Shown: positions 35,115 through 41,674 of the stretch, piece after piece
Position numbering within the stretch: position 1 is the first letter of the stretch
Layout: the number at the start of each line of letters is the position of its first letter
Assembly (NCBI GenBank): GCA_949740445.1
Contig: CATJIF010000111.1
Span: 1 to 64,000, forward strand
Source: an uncultured Peptostreptococcaceae bacterium
Lineage (GTDB): Bacteria; Bacillota; Clostridia; Peptostreptococcales; Anaerovoracaceae
Length of the DNA stretch: 64,000 bases
Reading direction: 5' to 3'
The notes under the pieces: model-generated
Seen by the model: only the letters and a program-made list of their open reading frames with translations
What the model was told of the DNA's origin: nothing
Database searches by the model: none
Position numbers and translations under genes: made by a program

Positions 35115-36058
35115 CTGCTGATCCCTCCTTCCAATTCCTTCAGCGTCGGCATAGCGGGAATCGCCCCGCTGCGCGAACAAGTCGCCGCAGCGGCGCAATT
35201 AGCAAAAGCGACAATGTCTTTCAGCTCCCTGCAATCGAGGTTCTGCAACGGCTGTGCCCCTCTGCGGCACAGCCGGCTGAGCACTGCTCCTAAAAACGTA
35301 TCGCCCGCCCCGTTGGTATCTGCGATTTTTACAGAAACTCCGGGAACGGTAAACGTCTCTTCCTGCCACCGGCAAAAGGCTCCACGCCCGCCCAGCGTAA
35401 CCAAAACCAGGGCGATGCCCTGTTGCGCCAGACAGCGGCTGCCCTCTTCCAAATCGTCAGAGCCTGTCAGCAAAGGCACCTCCTCTTCCGACAACTTAAT
35501 GATATCCACCATAGAAAGCGGCTTTTGCATCCACGTTACCGCCTCTTCCCCGCTGTTCCAAAGCGCAGGGCGATAATTTGGATCGTAACTTACCAGCACC
35601 CCCGCCTGCCGGGCAGCTTCGACGGTTTTTAAAACAGCGCTGCGGGATGTTTCTTGCGTTAGGCTGACAGAACCAAAGTGGAGCACCTTACTCTTTTGCA
35701 CTGCCTCTGCATGGATTTCCTCTGGCACAAGGTCGCTGTCCGCGCCCCGGATAAACCGGAAATCCCTTTCTCCATCGGCATCCACTGAAACGACAGCCAT
35801 TGTCGTAGGCCGCTTTCCCGTGCACAATCCACGGCTGCTTACGCCGTTTTCCTCTAACACCCGGCGCAGGTAACTGCCAAAGCCATCCTTCCCTGCCTTG
35901 CCGATAAACGCAGCAGCAGCGCCCAGCTTTGCTGCCGCCACCGCCACGTTGGCCGGCGCCCCGCCCGGGTTTGCTGCAAAGAGAGGCACGCCTGCCGCAT
36001 TTGTCCCAGTCTGCGTTAAATCAATGAGAATCTCACCGATTGCTGTAATATCCGTCAT
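35111..36058 (-). CDS. PfkB-family fructokinase
   Basis: Sugar kinase of 315 residues. PfkB signatures are NPGGAPANVAVAAAKLG near residue 30 and DTNGAGDTFLGAVLSRL with the catalytic Asp near 250. As the gene is translationally coupled to amylosucrase, which liberates fructose, fructose is the likely substrate and fructose 6-phosphate the product. Start ATG 36058 is behind AAGGAGG. No sugar transporter or regulator gene is adjacent. Confidence 0.9.
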   Translation of the reverse strand: MTDITAIGEILIDLTQTGTNAAGVPLFAANPGGAPANVAVAAAKLGAAAAFIGKAGKDGFGSYLRRVLEENGVSSRGLCTGKRPTTMAVVSVDADGERDFRFIRGADSDLVPEEIHAEAVQKSKVLHFGSVSLTQETSRSAVLKTVEAARQAGVLVSYDPNYRPALWNSGEEAVTWMQKPLSMVDIIKLSEEEVPLLTGSDDLEEGSRCLAQQGIALVLVTLGGRGAFCRWQEETFTVPGVSVKIADTNGAGDTFLGAVLSRLCRRGAQPLQNLDCRELKDIVAFANCAAAATCSRSGAIPAMPTLKELEGGISR

Positions 36059-36119
36059 GGTGCAAAATCCTCCTTATTATTGTTATTGTCGCTTGTTCGC
36101 CTGCAATCCTCTGGCCCTC

Positions 36120-36148
36120 AAAATACCACAAGTTTTTTTTCTGTGCAA
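36120..36148 (-). promoter_or_regulatory. SigA-type promoter for the fructokinase-amylosucrase operon
   Basis: On the minus strand TTGCAC (36148-36143), 17-base spacer, TATTTT (36125-36120), about 60 bases before the ATG. Confidence 0.6.
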
Positions 36149-36228
36149 CCCCCCATTTTCAAATACTTCTCATCTTTTTAGCTTTCGATTCGACTAACAT
36201 AGCTGCAAAAATTCGGGGATAATGAATC

Positions 36229-36257
36229 TTGCAGGGAAGAAGCAGCCATGCTATACT
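36229..36257 (+). promoter_or_regulatory. SigA-type promoter upstream of the small exported protein gene
   Basis: TTGCAG (36229-36234), 17-base spacer, TATACT (36252-36257) with extended -10 TGC, about 80 bases before the ATG at 36339. Confidence 0.6.
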
Positions 36258-36338
36258 GAATTTACAAAATATTTGGCTGTGCGGACAAAAAATCGGACTT
36301 CAGAAAGAGCAAAATGTATCTACAGTTACAGGTAGTAA

Positions 36339-36749
36339 ATGAAAAATAAAAGCAAGAAAATTGTAATTTTTGTAGCAGCAGGCATTGTGATTGGAACAAT
36401 CTTTTTATGGCCGCGAAGCATTTATCTAAAGCCAAGCCAAAATTATTATCCAATCGGCGTAACAAGCATTACCGCTACCTTCCAAAACATATGGCCTCAC
36501 CAGTATCGCACAAGTCATGCGTATGTCCTGGAACAGCTGGCAGGGGACGAATGGGAAAAAGTACAAAAGGATGAGCGGGGTGCCTTTTTTGACGATGATG
36601 GGTTTTTTCCTGTTCACGGTACAAAGATTGTATTTGATTTAACCAAATATAGCAATGGTCTAACCAAAGGCATATATCAGATCCGTATGATACTGTACAA
36701 TAACAGTGACGAAAAAGTGGATGTTGTATGTAAATTTAAAGTTATATAG
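36339..36749 (+). CDS. Membrane-anchored small protein, Ig-like fold suspected
   Basis: A 136-residue protein with an N-terminal membrane anchor (about 8-24) and an extracellular domain. Alternating polar and hydrophobic strands (YPIGVTSITATFQNIW, KIVFDLTKYSNGLTKGIYQI, VDVVCKFKVI) suggest a beta-sandwich like the bacterial Ig-like domains that end in a 'pG.Yri...' strand. Function is unknown. The ribosome site is weak. A terminator follows, so it is probably a single-gene transcript. Confidence 0.65.
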   Translation: MKNKSKKIVIFVAAGIVIGTIFLWPRSIYLKPSQNYYPIGVTSITATFQNIWPHQYRTSHAYVLEQLAGDEWEKVQKDERGAFFDDDGFFPVHGTKIVFDLTKYSNGLTKGIYQIRMILYNNSDEKVDVVCKFKVI

Positions 36750-36766
36750 AAGCAGTGCAAAAAGGT

Positions 36767-36807
36767 CAAGGCCGATCGAACAAGATAAGGGCCAGGCCTT
36801 TTTTAAT
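36767..36807 (+). terminator. Terminator after the small exported protein gene
   Basis: AAGGCC (36769-36774) pairs with GGCCTT near 36796-36801, followed by TTTTAATAATC. The stem is short but the T-run is good. Confidence 0.6.
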
Positions 36808-36844
36808 AATCAGGCATTACAATATCAATGGAGGAGGTTTTGGA

Positions 36845-38089
36845 ATGGACCAGAAACATAGTCAGAACAAACCGCGGAAACAACGGACTGCGATTCTGCG
36901 CATCCTGACGTTGCAGCTCCTGTTGCTCGTTTCGCTCCTGTTCAGCAGCTGCAGTTCCTGGATGGACGATATCTTCTCCCTCTGGGAGGCTGTCGACCTG
37001 GAGGCAAGCACTGACGACCCGGATGAGGGTTGTGGCCGAAGCGACGGCAGCCCGGGGCCAGGCGGTGCTGATTTCGACCCGGACACCATCGACTGCCCTG
37101 ATGGATATTGGATATACGACGGCAGCCTGTTCGAGCAGGATGCCCAGCCCGGCGATGCGGGCTACATCCCCTATCTGTTGATCCGCCAACATACCGAGGT
37201 CTACGGATACGATTCGCTGACAGAAGCCGCCCGGCAAGCCTTCGACCTGTGCTATGGGGAATACTTCAGCCAGACGGTGCGCGAGATCAGCATTTCGCCG
37301 GACAGCGAATGCAATGCTTTCTTTCACTTTACCATGCCACAGGCGCTGACAGATGTGGAGTGGCGCGACGTCAACGCCCTCTATGAAGCTGCGACGATTT
37401 CCTACAGCTACCGCCCCTTCCGCTATGCTTGCGGCGACGATACCGTAGGAAAGGTCAACTGCCTGGGAAGCGACTGCCCCTGCAAAAAAAACGGGCGGAA
37501 GTACCACTTTTACGCAGGCAGGGTCAGCTTTTCGGACAAGGATAAAAACCTGGCCTTCGACCGCCTTAACACCACCGCTTCGGAGCTTCTTGCCGATGTG
37601 AGCGACCTGCAAAGCGACGCTGAAAAATGCGCTTTTATCGCTCAGTATCTGGTCGACCACGTCACTTATTTTACCGATCATTACTGGGAGAAAAAAATCG
37701 TCGGCGACATCACGGTAATCAACAGCGACGCTCCCTTTATCACTGCTTATGGCGCTCTCATTGAAGGGCAGGCCAACTGTTTCGGCTATGCCCGAGCCTT
37801 CGATTATCTGGCCAAGCGGGCCGGCCTCACCTCGCTTGTAGTTTTGGCATACAACGAAGACGAAACCGTCGGCCATGCCTGGAACATGGTTATGGTCGAT
37901 GGCACCTGGTATCAGTTGGATGCCACCTGGATGGATAACGAGAGCGATAAGCCGGATATGCGCTGGTTTCTGTTCGAAGCCGGCGAATCTGCCCACGCCC
38001 ATTACAATGTACAAAGCTACGCCCGCAGCCCCTTTTCCCTTCCGGAATGCGCCTCTGCGCCGTATCAGCTTACCGGTCTTCCGCTCTGA
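36845..38089 (+). CDS. Transglutaminase-like domain lipoprotein
   Basis: A 414-residue exported lipoprotein. The signal peptide ends in lipobox LLFSSC (Cys about 36). A disordered acidic/Gly linker follows, then a mostly helical region, and from about 270 a transglutaminase-like fold with Cys in GQANCFGYARAF, His in VGHAWNMVMV and Asp in WYQLDATW, so the Cys-His-Asp triad is intact. Members are cysteine peptidases or crosslinking enzymes of the cell surface. Several extra cysteines (CLGSDCPC) are notable. Start ATG 36845 is behind GGAGGAGG. Confidence 0.85.
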   Translation: MDQKHSQNKPRKQRTAILRILTLQLLLLVSLLFSSCSSWMDDIFSLWEAVDLEASTDDPDEGCGRSDGSPGPGGADFDPDTIDCPDGYWIYDGSLFEQDAQPGDAGYIPYLLIRQHTEVYGYDSLTEAARQAFDLCYGEYFSQTVREISISPDSECNAFFHFTMPQALTDVEWRDVNALYEAATISYSYRPFRYACGDDTVGKVNCLGSDCPCKKNGRKYHFYAGRVSFSDKDKNLAFDRLNTTASELLADVSDLQSDAEKCAFIAQYLVDHVTYFTDHYWEKKIVGDITVINSDAPFITAYGALIEGQANCFGYARAFDYLAKRAGLTSLVVLAYNEDETVGHAWNMVMVDGTWYQLDATWMDNESDKPDMRWFLFEAGESAHAHYNVQSYARSPFSLPECASAPYQLTGLPL

Positions 38090-38097
38090 GCGCACAC

Positions 38098-38153
38098 AAA
38101 AACCTGCCGGCAGGACGATGTAACATCGCTGCCACCGGCAGGCTTTCTTTTTA
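38098..38153. terminator. Bidirectional terminator between the lipoprotein gene and hemL
   Basis: CCTGCCGG pairs with CCGGCAGG, and inside them GGCAG/CTGCC and CGATG/CATCG extend the stem; an A-run precedes and CTTTCTTTTT follows. It serves convergent genes. Confidence 0.85.
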
Positions 38154-38156
38154 ATA

Positions 38157-39530
38157 TTATACGCCGAAACACTCCGCACAGGCGCGCAGCGTGGCTTCGA
38201 TCTCTGCTTTGGTATGCGCTGCCGAAACGAACACCGCTTCGAACTGCGCCGGCGCCAGGTATATCCCTTTTCGCAGCATGGCCCGGAAATAAGCGGCAAA
38301 TCGCGTTAAATCCGAGGCCTTTGCCGAAGCGAAATCCATTACCGGCTGCGGGGTAAAGAACAGCGAGCCGATGGAGCCGATGGAATTTACCGTGCATCCG
38401 CCATGTAAGCCACTGCCCAATTTGCCTGTTGAATTCCCCTCGCCTTTACCACCTGCGGCTGACAGGATTTCACGGATGCCGTCAAACAGCAGCGTTCCCA
38501 TGGCATTGATGTGGTTGTATACCTCAGGATGCTCTTTTAAGTATGTCAGCTGCGCGAGTCCAGCAGCCATAGCCACCGGATTTCCTGACAGCGTCCCCGC
38601 CTGATAGACCGAACCCACCGGCGCCACGGTTTCCATAATCGCCCGCTTTCCGCCATAGGCTCCCACCGGCATGCCGCCGCCGATGATTTTTCCGAAGGTA
38701 GTCATATCTGGCTCTACGCCAAACAGCTGCTGGGCGCCGCCCAGAGCCAGGCGGAATCCGGTGATTACCTCGTCGAAAATCAGCACGGCCCCTTCTGCTG
38801 TGCAAAGCCTGCGCAACGCCTCTAAAAACCCTTCGTTCGGAAGCACCACGCCCATGTTGGCCGCTACCGGCTCGAGGATAACCGCTGCAATCTGCCTGGG
38901 GTTGTCCGCAAACAGCTGCTCCACGCTCGCGATGTCGTTAAACCGCGCCGTCAGCGTATCTTTTGCGCATCCCGCCGTTACTCCCGCGCTGTCCGGTGCC
39001 CCGCCGCCGGCGATGAGGCCAGAACCGGCCTTGACTAAAAGGGCATCGCTGTGGCCGTGATAGCACCCCTCGAATTTTATGATTTTCTCGCGCCCGGTAT
39101 AGCCTCTGGCTGCCCGCAGGGCAGACATGGTCGCCTCTGTTCCGGAATTGACCATGCGCACCATATCCATAGAAGGAACCAACTCGCACAGCAGCTTTGC
39201 CATCTGTACCTCGCGTTCTGTCGCCGCACCGAAGCTTAATCCATCCTCAGCTGCCTGCCGTACCGCCTCCAGAATAACCGGATGGTTGTTTCCTAAAATC
39301 ATCGGGCCCCAGGAGCCGATGTAATCAATGTAGCGGTTTGCGTCTACATCCCAGATATACGCACCTTCCGCCCGCCGGATAAAGCGCGGTGTGTCCTGCA
39401 CAGCAAGATAGGCGCGGCAGGGGCTGTTTACCCCGCCGGGTATGTATGTCTTCGCTTCTTCAAACAGCGCTGCCGAGCGCTGTGTCCCTTTTGAGGTATC
39501 TGTCATTTCCCTCGTTTGTTTTTCCGCCAT
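38157..39530 (-). CDS. hemL: Glutamate-1-semialdehyde 2,1-aminomutase
   Basis: PLP enzyme of 457 residues forming 5-aminolevulinate from glutamate-1-semialdehyde in tetrapyrrole synthesis. YIPGGVNSPCRAY, VNSGTEATMSALRAARGYTG, ILEPVAANMGVV, LIFDEVITGFRLALGG and the PLP-lysine segment TFGKIIGGGMPVGAYGG are all canonical. An unusual Gly/Ser/Lys-rich insertion (about 365-385) interrupts the C-terminal domain. Its ATG shares the A of the hemB stop codon (TGATG), so the two are translationally coupled. With hemB it lies downstream of a cobalamin riboswitch. Confidence 0.95.
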   Translation of the reverse strand: MAEKQTREMTDTSKGTQRSAALFEEAKTYIPGGVNSPCRAYLAVQDTPRFIRRAEGAYIWDVDANRYIDYIGSWGPMILGNNHPVILEAVRQAAEDGLSFGAATEREVQMAKLLCELVPSMDMVRMVNSGTEATMSALRAARGYTGREKIIKFEGCYHGHSDALLVKAGSGLIAGGGAPDSAGVTAGCAKDTLTARFNDIASVEQLFADNPRQIAAVILEPVAANMGVVLPNEGFLEALRRLCTAEGAVLIFDEVITGFRLALGGAQQLFGVEPDMTTFGKIIGGGMPVGAYGGKRAIMETVAPVGSVYQAGTLSGNPVAMAAGLAQLTYLKEHPEVYNHINAMGTLLFDGIREILSAAGGKGEGNSTGKLGSGLHGGCTVNSIGSIGSLFFTPQPVMDFASAKASDLTRFAAYFRAMLRKGIYLAPAQFEAVFVSAAHTKAEIEATLRACAECFGV

Positions 39531-40507
39531 CAGCCGATTCTCCCTTCGTCGATCATCGCTGCAATTTCCTTTGCGTAATAGGTAATCATAATATCCGCAC
39601 CCGCGCGGTAAATTGCTGTGGCTGTCTCTGCTACGATGGATAGCTCGTCGATCATGCCCGCAGCTGCAGCCGCCTTAATCATGGCATATTCGCCGCTAAC
39701 GCTGTAGGCTGCCACCGGAACATTTACGTGGTCGCGCACCTCGCGGATAATATCCAGGTAGGCCAGCGCCGGCTTTACCATCACGATATCCGCGCCCTCG
39801 GAAAGGTCGCCGAAGACCTCTTTCATCGCTTCTCTGCGGTTGTGCCAGTCCATTTGATAGGTCTTCCGGTTGCCCTTAAAGTTATCGGAACCCGCCGCTT
39901 CGCGGAAGGGACCGTAAAACGCAGAGGCGTATTTCGCCGCGTAAGACATGATCGGCGTGTCGATGTAACCCGCTTCATCCAGCGCCTCGCGGATGGCCGC
40001 CACCCGGCCGTCCATCATATCCGACGGAGCTACCATATCCGCTCCGGCAGCTGCCTGGCTGACCGCGGTCTTTGCCAGCAGCGGCAGCGTTTTGTCGTTA
40101 TCCACCGAATCGCCTTTGATGATTCCGCAGTGGCCGTGAGATGTGTATTCGCACATGCAGACATCGCCTATATAATACAGTTCCGGTACGGCTTTTTTCG
40201 CGGCCCGCAGCGCCTCCTGAGCGATGCCGTGCTCGCAGTAAGCGCCGCTGCCGCATTCGTCCTTTTCCTTGGGGATTCCAAAGATCATTACGTTTTTTAC
40301 CCCCGCTTTTGCAATGTCCTCCAGCGCATAGGGCAGCGTATCGGGGCTGTAGCGCAGTTGTCCCGGCATGGCCTTGATTTCTTTGCGGATGCCTGTCCCC
40401 TCTTCCACAAACAGCGGGTAGACCAGCGAGCCCTTGCTGATGCGGGTTTCCCTGGCCAGCTCCCTGATTTTTTCGTTCATTCTCAGTCGTCTCGGTCTAT
40501 ATATCAT
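39530..40507 (-). CDS. hemB: Delta-aminolevulinic acid dehydratase (porphobilinogen synthase)
   Basis: 325 residues, joining two 5-aminolevulinates to porphobilinogen. The N-terminus RPRRLR, the metal-binding cysteine segment DVCMCEYTSHGHCG (zinc type), the Schiff-base lysine regions YAAKYASAFYGPFR and IVMVKPALAY, and the SGEYAMIKAA segment identify HemB. Start ATG 40507 follows GGAAAGGAAGG. It has its own promoter (40559-40587) and in addition could be reached by transcription passing through the upstream cobalamin riboswitch. Confidence 0.96.
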   Translation of the reverse strand: MIYRPRRLRMNEKIRELARETRISKGSLVYPLFVEEGTGIRKEIKAMPGQLRYSPDTLPYALEDIAKAGVKNVMIFGIPKEKDECGSGAYCEHGIAQEALRAAKKAVPELYYIGDVCMCEYTSHGHCGIIKGDSVDNDKTLPLLAKTAVSQAAAGADMVAPSDMMDGRVAAIREALDEAGYIDTPIMSYAAKYASAFYGPFREAAGSDNFKGNRKTYQMDWHNRREAMKEVFGDLSEGADIVMVKPALAYLDIIREVRDHVNVPVAAYSVSGEYAMIKAAAAAGMIDELSIVAETATAIYRAGADIMITYYAKEIAAMIDEGRIG

Positions 40508-40558
40508 AGCAGTTTCCCTTCCTTTCCAGATACTCCGCATTATGGGCGGCTTTCATTT

Positions 40559-40587
40559 ATTATATGTGATCCCCGCTGTTTTATCAA
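40559..40587 (-). promoter_or_regulatory. SigA-type promoter directly upstream of hemB
   Basis: On the minus strand TTGATA (40587-40582), 17-base spacer, TATAAT (40564-40559), about 50 bases before the ATG. It lies downstream of the riboswitch terminator and would escape B12 control. Confidence 0.7.
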
Positions 40588-40640
40588 CGGTTTTCGGCGT
40601 CCTTACTTCCTTTGATATCGGTTTATCCATCCTCTAAACA

Positions 40641-40690
40641 TTCGCCGTCGCTTCAAGCCCTGCCAAAAGGCAGCAGCGCGGCTTTTTTTA
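40641..40690 (+). terminator. Terminator-like hairpin, plus-strand orientation, without a plus-strand gene
   Basis: CTGCC-AAAA-GGCAG forms the tip, with GCCGTCGCT and AGCGCGGC as an imperfect lower stem, then TTTTTTTA. No plus-strand gene precedes it. It may end an antisense or small RNA, or be part of the hemB leader read in the other direction. Confidence 0.5.
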
Positions 40691-40844
40691 TCCGATTGCC
40701 TGCGCTGTCTCCCATGTAAGGAACAGGGGCTGACGCCCGTTCGATATGAGCGTACAACCCCTGTGGATGAAAAGGCAAATTCAGAATCGGCAGCTTTCGC
40801 CCGCACTGGCTTTAAATGTATGACCAGGCACGGCTTTTAATGCA
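40691..40844 (-). ncRNA. Structured leader segment of unknown type between riboswitch terminator and hemB
   Basis: On the minus strand ACAGGGG pairs with CCCCTGT about 28 bases later, with ACGC/GCGT inside the loop. Further short pairings (CTGG/CCAG) flank it. There is no T-run and no reading frame. I do not recognise an RNA family; it may simply be a folded leader. Confidence 0.35.
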
Positions 40845-40873
40845 ATAAAAAAGCTGTGGAAATCTCCACAGCT
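40845..40873 (-). terminator. Riboswitch-associated terminator
   Basis: On the minus strand AGCTGTGGA, loop GATT, TCCACAGCT, then TTTTTATT. It lies about 100 bases downstream of the B12 box and is the likely expression platform of the cobalamin riboswitch. Confidence 0.85.
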
Positions 40874-40969
40874 CCGTTTTTCGCTGTATGTAAAGATCGC
40901 GTAGATCCGTGCGCCGCTTTTGCAGCAACGCCTCTGAAAATCCCAATCGCCCGTCGGTTTTTCAGAACA

Positions 40970-41180
40970 TTCTGAGCAGGTCTTCTGGCTTGCGCATCAT
41001 TGCAGCTGCCCTCCTTCCCAAGATCGACTGCGACGGCAATGCTTTGCCCGTCTCTTATCTCAGTGGTGCGCTTTTTATGCGCATAGACAGCGGCTCCTCG
41101 CATACAGCGGCGGGACCGCGCAGGATTCGCACCTGCTTCCCTCTTCACCGCTGCCGCAATCTATTGTACAGGCCCGAATT
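40970..41180 (-). promoter_or_regulatory. Cobalamin (adenosylcobalamin-type) riboswitch
   Basis: On the minus strand the core reads GGTGAAGAGGGAAGC (about 41149-41135), then GCGAATCCTGCGCGGTCCCG and CCGCTGT, CCACTGAGA, GGGAAGGAGGGC, and the B12 box AAGCCAGAAGACCTGC (40991-40976). This order matches the conserved cobalamin aptamer. A terminator follows at 40845-40873. The first genes downstream are hemB and hemL, which feed tetrapyrrole and so cobalamin synthesis; repression by B12 is expected. Confidence 0.93.
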
Positions 41181-41276
41181 ATTATCAAAAATCCAAGCCT
41201 GACGCCTTATCCGGCAAGCGGAACTCAAAATGGATATTTATTTTTGCTTCTTACTTTTTAACATTATTATATTTTT

Positions 41277-41305
41277 ATCCTAACAGCCTTTTTCTGTTTC
41301 GTCAA
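41277..41305 (-). promoter_or_regulatory. SigA-type promoter for the riboswitch leader
   Basis: On the minus strand TTGACG (41305-41300), 17-base spacer, TAGGAT (41282-41277), about 95 bases before the aptamer. Confidence 0.55.
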
Positions 41306-41379
41306 CCCTTTGGAGTTATAAAAAAAACTTTCTCTCCTTTCCTCCTTTTCCTCTTGCTTTTTGAAGCGAATATCGGTAC

Positions 41380-41398
41380 TATAGATACGATATCTATA
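41380..41398. promoter_or_regulatory. 8-base inverted repeat upstream of the NrdR box
   Basis: TATAGATA (41380-41387), spacer CGA, TATCTATA (41391-41398). Its centre is about 34 bases from the centre of the NrdR palindrome, near three helical turns, the arrangement often seen for paired NrdR sites, though this half diverges from the consensus. Confidence 0.4.
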
Positions 41399-41409
41399 TT
41401 TTATTTCAC

Positions 41410-41437
41410 AATTATCCACAATATATTGTGGATAATT
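41410..41437. promoter_or_regulatory. NrdR box within a 28-base perfect palindrome
   Basis: AATTATCCACAATA followed directly by its exact complement. The centre CCACAATATATTGTGG matches the NrdR repressor consensus (ACAC-ATATAT-GTGT type). It lies about 240 bases before the nrdD start and overlaps plausible -35 sequence TTGTGG, so NrdR repression of the reductase genes is expected. Confidence 0.85.
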
Positions 41438-41529
41438 ACGGTTATTATACCATTTATGTTTTCCTGAAAAATTCTTCTTTTTCTGAAAACATCCAAAGAA
41501 AATGTCATTGAAAATCGCAGCAAACATCT

Positions 41530-41601
41530 GTCCTGATGGACAGCTTCGCTTTTATGGGCGATTTGCCCTGTAACGGATGCCCGTATATGGTATGGCATCC
41601 G
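41530..41601 (+). other. Three consecutive hairpins in the nrdD leader
   Basis: CTGTCC-TGAT-GGACAG (about 41528-41543), GGGC-GATTT-GCCC (41556-41568), and CGGATGCC / GGCATCCG (41574-41581 and 41594-41601). None has a T-run. They precede the ribosome site TTGGAGGA by some 60 bases. The first resembles a hairpin downstream of nrdD at 43972-43989. Confidence 0.5.
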
Positions 41602-41674
41602 GACAGCAGTGCATGTCGCTTTTTATTGCTGCTATTCTGGTGCAGGTTTCTGCCTTTATGTTTGGAGGATCTCA

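Noticed and set aside
36803..38299. 498-codon minus-strand frame opposite the transglutaminase-like lipoprotein
   Set aside because: The plus-strand protein has a lipobox, intact triad and a strong ribosome site. The antisense frame crosses the bidirectional terminator and into hemL.
39728..40615. 295-codon plus-strand frame opposite hemB
   Set aside because: Antisense to a clear hemB; no ribosome site.
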